Assembly (NCBI GenBank): GCA_025617745.1
Contig: CM046870.1
Span: 9,972,410-10,036,409, forward strand
Direction: 5' to 3'
Length of the DNA stretch: 64,000 bases
Origin: Heliocidaris erythrogramma
Lineage: Eukaryota; Echinodermata; Echinoidea; Camarodonta; Echinometridae
Positions 55,870 to 64,000 of this stretch are shown in pieces. Each line of letters starts with the position of its first letter. The first letter of the stretch is position 1. The position numbers and the translations under genes are program-made. The notes beneath the pieces were generated by a model. The model saw nothing but the letters and a program-made list of their open reading frames with translations. It made no database searches and was not told where the DNA came from.

Positions 55870-57766
55870 CTTCACTCTCAAGCTTTCTTCTCTCTCTTTA
55901 GCGAGTCCTTCTTTCTGTATGATTTTATCTTGTTCTCCCCCTTACTTCTGAATACATGGGATGTACACGATGGAACAGCCTTAGTGTGAATCAAAGAAAT
56001 AGTCGGTCGTTGAATGCTTTTAAGTTGTCACTGAATAACCTTAATTAATAGTTGATCTAAAGACTTTAAATTAAAGTTTGGAAAACACACTTTTCTTCAA
56101 TCTAATTCTTTAATAGTTGTCTTCAAATCTGGATTTTGTGTATACGTAATATAATTTAATTCTAATGATTGTATTCTTTTATCTGCATGTCAATCTTTAA
56201 AAATAGATTAATGTGCATAATAAATGCTGACAGGGATGATGTGGAAAGCAGTTGGGGTCTGTCAGGGTTATGCTGAGTACGTCTCTGGTATCATTTTACA
56301 ACAAAAATCATACGAACCAGGGGCGGATCCAGCATTTAGTATGAGAGGGGGGGGGGGGGGAAGGGGGCACACTAATGCAGGTTTGGCAACTTTTGGAAAA
56401 GGTAGACCCGTATTTTTTGCGCCAGCTTCTCGAAAAATCGCTCAGCGGGGGTGGGGTGGGGGATGGGGGGGGGGGCGTGGATCCTTTATGGTCAAAATGC
56501 ATACTTTTCTTCGAAAGGGATCCAAGGGGGCACGGGCCGGAAGTGCCCCCCTGGATCAGCCACTGATACGAACAATTCAGAAAGATCATGTTCATTGTCA
56601 ATGGACGCTTGTATTGAATATGTCTAGACTGCACGTTTCATTAAATCCATTCATTATCAGAACAATATATTCAATACCAGGATCATCTGATCATGAGTCA
56701 ACAAGATACACTGCCTTTTTAAAAACATCCTTTGATTATACCTGACATACCGTGAATTTTGCAACAATGCAACTTCACTCTCAAGCTTTCTTCTCTCTCT
56801 TTAATAGCGAGTCCTCCTTTTTGTATGATTTTATCTTGTTCTCCCCCTTACTTTTGAATACATGGGATGTACACGATGGAACAGCCTTAGTGTGAATCAA
56901 AGAAATAGTCGGTCGTTGAATGCTTTTAAGTTGTCACTGAATAACCCTAATTAATAGTTGATCTAAAGACTTTAAATTAAAGTTTGGAAAACACACTTTT
57001 CTTCAATCTAATTCTTAGTTGTCTTCAAATCTGGATTTTGTGTATACGTAATATAATTTAATTCTTTGTTAGTATTTTTTACAAAGGATTGTATTCTTTT
57101 ATCTGCATGTCAATCTTTAAAAATAGATTGATGTGCATAATAGATGCTGACAGGGCTGTTGTGGAAAGCAGTTGGGGTCTGTCAGGGTTATGCTGAGTAC
57201 GTCTCTGGTATCATTTTACAACAAAAATCATACGAACCAGGGGCGGATCCAGCATTTAGCATGAGAGGGGGGAGGGGGCACACTAATGCAGGTTTGTCAA
57301 CTTTTGGAAAAGGTAGACCCGTATCTTTTTGGCCAGCTTCTCGAAAAATCGCTCAGCGGGGGTGGTGTGGGGCATGGGGGGGGGGGGGGGGGGGAGGAGG
57401 TGGGTCCTTTATGGTCAAAATGCATACTTTTCTTTCAAAGGGGGGGGGGGGGCACGGGCCGGAAGTGCCCCCCTGGGTCCGCCACTGATACGAACAATTC
57501 AGATAGATCATGTTCATTGTCAATGGACGCTTGTATTGAATATGTCTAGACTGCATGTTTCATTAAATCCATTCATTTTCAGAACAATATATTCAATACC
57601 AGGATCATCTGATCATGAGTCAAGATACACTGCCTTTTTAAAAACATCCTTTGATTATACCTGACATACCATGAATTTTGCAACAATGCAACTTCACTCT
57701 CAAGCTTTCTTCTCTCTCTTTAGCGAGTCCTTCTTTCTGTATGATTTTATCTTGTTCTCCCCCTTA
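55870..57766 (+). repeat. Tandem duplication, ~903/919-bp units
   Basis: CTTCACTCTCAAGCTTTCTT begins at 55870, 56773 and 57692. The first two units are nearly complete copies of each other, and the third is cut off at about 57766 by the next element. Each full unit includes GGGGCGGATCCAGCATTTAG followed by G tracts, and a TGATACGAACAATTCAGA block. Confidence 0.9.
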
Positions 57767-57823
57767 TTGTCCATGGGCCAGAAACCGAAAAGGTCCCCCC
57801 CTTTAGGCACAATTTTAAATGAT

Positions 57824-59320
57824 GTTTTTCTGTTAGCTATCAGAATCTGCTTGTTTGCCGTAAAGTTGGTGGTGGGTGTGGCCACCAGGGCCGTTACCAT
57901 GGTAACGGATCAAGAAAAATATGAATTTTAGGAAAAGTCATATAATTCCAATTCACGAATCTAAGAATACTTGGTAAGCATCCTAATATATGTATTTTAA
58001 GGTGCCCAATCGATTGCAATCAGAGCCATTTAAAGTCATCGGCGTGTCAAAAAATGGCCTTTACTATGGAAACTGTACCATTAAAAAGCGGGTTTTTTTG
58101 ACAGCTTTCCAAACTTATAAATATGAAATAGCCAAAAAGGTGTATGCACAAGCCTAAAGTATGTTTTTCTATTAGCTAGGGCCCTCAGCTAGCACAATCT
58201 GCCTATTTCATGTAAGTTGGTGGTGGGTGTGGCCTGTAGGACCGTTACTATTGTAAAACACCAAAAATACTGGATTCGTAGAAAATACTGCATCTTTGTA
58301 ATTCAATAGCTATAAAATATATGGTAAGTATCCCATTATGTGTATTTCAAGCTGCCTGATAGATTGCAATCACAATCTGAGCCATTTAAAGTCATGGGGG
58401 TGTCAAAAAAGGCCGTTGCTATGGAAACGGTCCAACAAAAATCTGTTATTTGTGAAAAAAATCTATAACTAACCATTACAAAATAGAAAGAAAAAAATGT
58501 CTGCACAGTCTTTGATAGTGTTTTTATATTAGTTATGACCCTCAGCTATCACAATTTGCTTGTTTGACATCAAAGTGGTTGTGGGCGTGGCCGCTAGGGC
58601 CGTTACCATGGTAACACATAGCGAAATACTGGAATTTAGAAAATACCGTATATTTGTCATTTAGCAGCATAAAATATATGGTAAGGCCTCTAATATATGT
58701 ATTTCAAGCTGTCCCACTGATTCCAACCACAATCTGAGTCATTTGAAGTCATGGGCGTGTAAAAAAGGGCCGTTGCTATGGAAACGGTCCCACAAAATGC
58801 TGCTATTTGTGGAAAATATCTATGATTTATCAATACAAAAAAGAAAACAACTGTCTGCACAATCTTAAATCATGTTTTTCTGTTAGGTAGGACCTTCAGC
58901 CCTCACATTCTACCTATTTTACATAAAGTTGGTAGTGGGCGTGACCACTAGGGTTGTTACCATGGTAACACACCAAGAAATTGAATTTTAGACAATACTA
59001 TATATCTGTAATTCAACATCACAAAAACAAATTGTACCCATATAACTATATGTAATTTGGGGTGCCCGTTTGATTGCAAGTAGAATCAGAGTCATTGGAA
59101 GTCACCGTCATGTCAAAACATGGCTGTTGCTATGGAAACAGTATGATAAAAATTGAATATTTCAACAAAGAACAAGTGGTATATACAGCTTAAAATGGTG
59201 TTTGTCAGCTAGGACCCTCAGCTATCATAATCGAAAGCTTCCTAGTAGCCACAAAGTTGGTTGTGGGTGAGACTGTCAAGGTAGCTACCATGGTAAGGCA
59301 CCAAAAAACAAGAGTTTTAG
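57824..59320 (+). repeat. Left arm: five ~326-357-bp units
   Basis: The marker TTTTTCTGTTAGCTA (and variants) starts at 57824, 58164, 58521, 58875 and 59201. Most units contain GTTACCATGGTAAC-like and GTTGCTATGGAAAC-like sequences and a GTGGGCGTGGCC-like block. Confidence 0.85.
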
Positions 59321-59324
59321 AATA

Positions 59325-59525
59325 ATAGATAATAATTTATTGATCTTACTTACCCAGGATGACCACATCAGTAATACTACTGCCCTACATCTGGGTCAAG
59401 CAAAACAAATGTGGGCAAAACACCTTGCCCAGGGATGTAAGCACCGATCAAGGATCGAATCCAAGAGCTCTCGTATGAGAGTGAAAGGCCTTCACCAATA
59501 TACCATAGTGCTTCCACCATGTATT
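59325..59525 (-). mobile_element. tRNA-derived SINE in the foldback spacer
   Basis: On the minus strand: ATGGTATATTGGTGAAGGC, CTCTCATACGAGAGC, GGATTCGATCC, GGGCAAGGTGTTTTGCC, ending near ATCAATAAATTATTATC. Same family as 51232-51460. Confidence 0.8.
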
Positions 59526-61739
59526 TGTAATGTAACAAAGTACAATGTATGCATCTAATTATACACAATTGAAGCTGCGCCTTTAACTGCAATCAAAAGC
59601 CGGATTAGTTTAGGTCAGTCATATAAAAATATGCCGTTGCTAAGGGAAAAGAATGATAAGAAAGCTAATATATAGATTTTTAAGAAAGGGATATTTATGT
59701 ATTTAAATAATTAATTATGCAACTGTCCTATTGGTTCAAATCCAGATCAACAATATTTTCCAGGTTGGAGGCCTCAAGTTCATGCCTGGTAGGACACTTG
59801 CTATGACAAATGAAGATGCAAATGTTCAAATAGATATGCAAGGCTTCTGAAAATTCATTGTATTTTATAAGCCAATTCATATTAAAAAGGTACCACTGTA
59901 CTTAGAGATACTCTCATCTACTGTGCTGTCGTATTACAGTATTAACTTTGACCACTTGGTAGATGTTGTACTGTGACTGTGAGCACCCAAAAGGATCTTT
60001 AAAATATTGGCATTTCAGAAAGTGGCATTGTTTTAGTTTAACATTATTTTAAAACAATATAACAGTATCGACATGCTAGATATCTCCATTGCAAGCAGCC
60101 TGAATGATTGCATTGAAAATGTTAATCATTTATTCCCAATGATCATATCCAAATATGGTCGCTGCTAAGGCAGATTATGATCGATAAATCTATATTTAGA
60201 AAATAGTGGCATATTTCTGTGATTTCACAACACGAAAGATAATGATAGTGATGATATATTTTTATAAAGTTAATTTCTGACTGTACTGCTAACTGCAATT
60301 AATGTGTTCACAGTCATCTGTGAAATGATAACTGAAATAAAGTGTCCACACCCAGCTTACATGAGTGAGAGCTACTTGTATTCCACTTTGCCCCTTCAAG
60401 GAGTTCTATAAATGGATGCCATTAGGAATAAGAAGTTAGAGAGCATCCTTGGGATAGAGCAGCAACACCCGCTACTTTGGATGAGGTTGAGGATTGCCCA
60501 TCAGAGTTATCATGAAGAACAAACTTCAGAATTACATACCAAACTATACTAAGTAAATTTGAATTCCCTCTAGGGTGAAGTGTGGATTCACTCATCATCT
60601 TCATCCTAACCATAGAGACATTACTCAAGTATTGCAAACATGTATTCTCTTCTAACATAGTTGTGGAGGTATAGATGACACCTATATCTCCATCCTGAGT
60701 TCTGACTTTATTCTGCCAAACCAAACCGGAGGAGGGTTGGATAATCTCCTCACCATGACCTTCTTTGCCTGTGATTCAAGCCAGATAAGAGTTCCTCACC
60801 ATATCAGACTTGTAAGAAAGTCAACCAAGTTTTAATAAGAGAATAGTCAGTTCAAGTAAGGCTGCAGAACGCCTTAAAGCTGTAAAAGATAGATAGACAA
60901 ACCCGCTGGTGTTCACTAATTATTATGGACTTAGCCAGTAAACTCTGCCAAAAATATACCCCATCCTTTATCCAACCATGCTTAAGGCAAGATAGTATTA
61001 GAGGAACAATCTCACAAACTATAGGCCATATCTCCTCTACAGCCAAAAGAACTGCAGCTTAACTGTAAGGGCAAGCAATATGTAAACTTATAGGTTTTAT
61101 GGTCCCCAACACATCAAGTCCAAGGCTAATATACATGTACCCCAATCATGCAAGTCATGAGAATGCTGAGCTGCAATTGCACCACAGGCCTTCTCAGTGA
61201 CTCTTTTGAATACCTTCTAGCAAATATAAAAAACTCCAGGCAGGTATCAACACTTTAATCCTGGACTTGATCTATGATGAGGCACCCAAAAATTCAATTC
61301 TTTGGCCCTGTTTCTGATGAAGTCCAAATCCTAGACCACATTGACCATGCTGTTAATCCTTAATGAACACGCAGATTTCTTATGGGTAGGATTAGGGGAA
61401 AATATGCTAAATTCTATTCCAATCTTCTCAGATTTATTTCAAGTAGACAGGTTTAGCTACAGACCGACAAGTTTATGATCTTATGAATACATTAGGTTCT
61501 GTGACCAAGGTGAATCCATTTATTAAGCCTCCATTGCCTCCCTCCCAACGCCAAGGCATAGAGGTGGAAGCATAACTACTCAAGTACAGCTAACCAGTTA
61601 GGATCAGCTGTTACTGCAACGGTCCCCCACCTGGACTCCCACATCTTGCCCGGAGCTATCCGAACACGGCGAACAATTAAAAATGTCTTTGTAACATAAT
61701 TGCTGCTGTGTAATAACAAAAATCTGTCAGTTCACTTTT
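59526..61739. other. Spacer of the large foldback element
   Basis: Bases 59620-60330 still show worn unit-like words (GCCGTTGCTAAGGG, GGTCGCTGCTAAGGC). Bases 60400-61700 are a different sequence without recognised protein, LTR or RNA. Frames of at most 100 codons were seen. Confidence 0.5.
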
Positions 61740-63345
61740 TTTTTAATTGCTCAGTTTTCATAATAATACTACCATGGCAACAACCATGTTTTGACATTGA
61801 TTCGGATTATGACTGTATTTTAGTGTAATAACTCTGGAAGTTTATGATATGTATATCCAGACCAATATTTTGTGTTTTCTATTGTTGAAACAGAATAATT
61901 TTCAAACAATTTCCAATATTTTGATGGTGCGTTACCATAGTAATGGGGCCGGTGCTCACACCCACCATCGGCGGCAGTTTGAGACCAAACGGATAATAAG
62001 AATTATAATCGTGTACCTGAATGTGACCTTGAAAGCACACAAAAAATTGCACTCAAAAGACCTGCTTCAAATAGATGTAATGGCTACTAAACATGTTCAC
62101 GTTGTTGAATTAGACATATATGTTATTTCCTATCTTACCATGGTAACAGCCCAAGTGGTCGCCTAGTATCCACCTTTGTGGCAGTCAGGGAGGATATGAT
62201 ATCCAGGGTCCTAGCTAACGTACAGGGGAAAAACATCATTTCAGGTTGTGGAGACCCTTACTTTATAAAGTGCATTGGATAGTTACATATTTTTTCACTA
62301 ATATTTATTAATTCACCATAACATTTCTATAGCAACAACCATGTTTTGACATGACGGTGACTTCCAATCACTCAGATTTAGCTGACAGATAAACACCATT
62401 TTAGGGTGTACATACACATGTTCTTTGATTTGTGTTGATTAGTTACAGAAATATTCAATCTCTATCATACTGTTTCTATAGCAACAGCCATGTTTTGACA
62501 TGACGGTGCCTTCCAATGTCTCTGATTCTACTTGCAATCTAACGGGCACCCCAAAATACATGTAGTTAGATGGTTACAATTTGTTTTTGTGATGTTGAAT
62601 TACAGATATATAGTAATTTCTAAAATTCAATTCCTTGGTATGTTACCATGGTAACAACCCTAGTGGTCACGCCCACGACCAACTTTATGTAAAATAGGAA
62701 GAATATGAGAGCTGAGGGCCCTACCTAACAGAAAGACATGATTTAAGATTGTGCAGACAGTTGTTTTCTTTTTTGTATTGATAAATCATAGATATTTTCC
62801 ACAAATAACACCATTTTGTGGGACCGTTTCCATAGCAACGGCCCTTTTTTACACTCCCATGACTTCAAATGACTCAGATTGTGGTTGGAATCAGTGGGGC
62901 AGCTTAAAATACATATTTTATAGTCCTTACCATGTATATTTCATGCTGCTAAATGACAAATATACAGTATTTTCTAAATTCCAGTATTTCGTTATGTTAC
63001 CATGATAACGGCCCTAGCGGCCACGCCCATCATGAAATCTATGTAAAACAGGCAGATTATGAGAGCTGAGGGTCTTCGCTAACAGAAAATTATGATTTAA
63101 GATTGTGCAGACAGTTGTTTTCTATTTTGTATTGATAAATCATAGATATTTTACACAAATATAAGCATTTTGTGGGGACCGTTTTCATAGCAACGGCCCT
63201 TTTTTACACGCCCATGACTTCAAATGGCTCAGATTGTAGTTGGAGTCAGTGGGGCAGGTTGAAATACATATATTAGAGGCTTTACCATATATTTTATGCT
63301 GTTAAATGACAAATATACGGTATTTTCTAATTTCCAGTATTTCGT
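61740..63345 (-). repeat. Right arm: inverted ~350-bp units
   Basis: The inverted marker TAACAGAAAGACATGATTTA and variants occurs near 62727 and 63080 (period about 353), with weaker ones near 62380 and 62220. GTTACCATGGTAAC is exact at 62642-62655. Near-matches lie at 61773, 61931, 62134 and 62996. Confidence 0.85.
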
Positions 63346-64000
63346 TATGTGTTATTTTTATTTATTTATTTATTTCACATCTTTAAAAAGGGTAGCCCGA
63401 TCAGCATGAGCTGGTTTTCGTCGGGGCCCTTTAAAACATGGTACAATAAAATAACAAGTGTCAAACATAATAGAAATTGGTGTACATTATACAAATAAAA
63501 ACAATAGTACAGTAGTATACCCGATGAAAACATAATAAAAACTTAGTATATGCAATAAATATTTAAAAGCTGTTAATACAAGTCTACTAAAATGTTTAAA
63601 TATGTTAACCACCACCCTTACAGTTACACAATTTATACAAACAATATTTTAATAATTTAATAATTAAAACTTTAATATTACATATACATAGATATACACG
63701 GTTTAATACATACCAAATTTATAAATCAGTAATTTAATGAGTTGTTTAAGATTGATTAAGATTAAAAAACATAAACAAAGAAAATAGCAGTGTACTTAGC
63801 ATTTGATGAAATATATAACCATGTAAACGACTTATTGTTGACTAAATTAAAGAATGTGAAATAGATATCGCAGCATATGTATTGTTCAAATAAACCGTGC
63901 GTTCCAGCCTCAGCGTGATAATTTGGTTTTGAAAACATTCAAATTAGGGGAGAATCTGGTTTCTGTTGGTAAACTATTCCACAGTGCAATTGCAGAGTTT
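63346..64000 (-). mobile_element. Second LINE, 3' part, cut by the window edge
   Basis: The 3' tail is an (AAAT)n-type run at about 63347-63374, followed on the minus strand by a 3'UTR of about 540 bases and then the end of an ORF. It is inserted in the right arm of the foldback element. Confidence 0.75.
63910..63999 (-). CDS. C-terminal end of a LINE reverse-transcriptase ORF (partial)
   Basis: 29 codons plus a TGA stop, open at the window edge. The sequence ALWNSLPTETR followed by FKTKL is the typical LWNSLP...FK..L tail of CR1/L2-group LINE polyproteins. The first LINE in this window has a comparable LWSSLP...FKRNL tail. The sequences differ, so this is another family or subfamily. Confidence 0.75.
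   Translation of the reverse strand, partial: NSAIALWNSLPTETRFSPNLNVFKTKLSR

Larger units (their letters stand above)
57767..63345. mobile_element. Large foldback element with arms of tandem ~350-bp units
   Basis: The left arm (about 57767-59320) and right arm (about 61740-63345) are inverted relative to each other. Each arm is a series of related units. For example, TTCAACAAAGAACAAG and GTCATGTCAAAACATGGCTG near 59110-59170 match, inverted, the region near 62470-62500. The spacer of about 2.4 kb has no recognised protein. The element resembles the sea-urchin TU type of foldback transposons in architecture, which is family knowledge and not a match I could test. The right arm is interrupted at 63346 by a LINE. 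Confidence 0.75.

Noticed and set aside
56224-57664. Parallel frames in both tandem units (MLTGM... and MLTGL...)
   Set aside because: They are copies of the same non-coding duplicated unit running through poly-G tracts. Conservation reflects recent duplication, not coding.
52880-57766. CRISPR-like array
   Set aside because: Repeats are 150-900 bp, diverged, and lack short identical repeats with unique spacers. The context is eukaryotic.
60422-61046. Retroelement coding in the foldback spacer
   Set aside because: Short minus-strand frames (up to 100 codons) have no recognisable retroelement motif.

Overview
The window is eukaryotic (metazoan), AT-rich and mostly non-coding. Split genes with GT/AG introns, many nested transposons and microsatellites, and the very frequent motifs TACATGTA and TAGGCCTA point to a marine deuterostome. 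A sea urchin is my best guess. That is an inference from sequence style and element types; no species marker was seen.

The best-supported host gene is a complete six-exon carbonyl reductase (CBR1-like short-chain dehydrogenase) on the minus strand. Its coding exons lie between 44610 and 31244. All five introns have GT/AG ends, the phases match, and the product is 278 residues with every SDR motif in place. Its introns are packed with mobile DNA. Other host candidates are: a proline/glycine/histidine-rich first coding exon (3914-3588, minus); a THAP zinc-finger exon with a truncated end (9199-8945, minus); and a two-exon precursor for a small secreted cysteine-containing peptide (50453-50983, plus) with an upstream TATA box.

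The rest is mobile DNA. From left to right: foldback elements and MITEs (5.5-8.2 kb); TIR elements (13.1-15.0 kb); LINE 3' fragments (18 kb); a 605-bp foldback (20 kb); a minisatellite (21 kb); an intact non-LTR retrotransposon with a 983-residue ORF (22.5-26.0 kb); a decayed CXC-type multicopy gene next to a decayed retrotransposon gag (27.4-30.0 kb); a nested stack with three perfect X-box motifs and a tRNA-type SINE (32-33.4 kb); dispersed repeats and palindromes in CBR intron 1 (39-44.3 kb); a precisely bounded Tc1 element with a broken transposase (45.3-47.0 kb); a diverged inverted repeat (47-48.4 kb); tandem repeats (52.9-57.8 kb); and a >5.5-kb foldback element with arms built of ~350-bp units (57.8-63.3 kb). 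A second LINE runs off the right edge.

The observations most worth follow-up are two. First, a 774-bp insertion (54745-55518) with perfect 12-bp flanking direct repeats, made of 2.3 head-to-tail copies of a 290-bp tRNA-like unit plus an inverted piece. Second, repeated RFX-type X-box sequences in two unrelated repeat families. No prokaryotic operon, CRISPR array or rRNA gene was seen.
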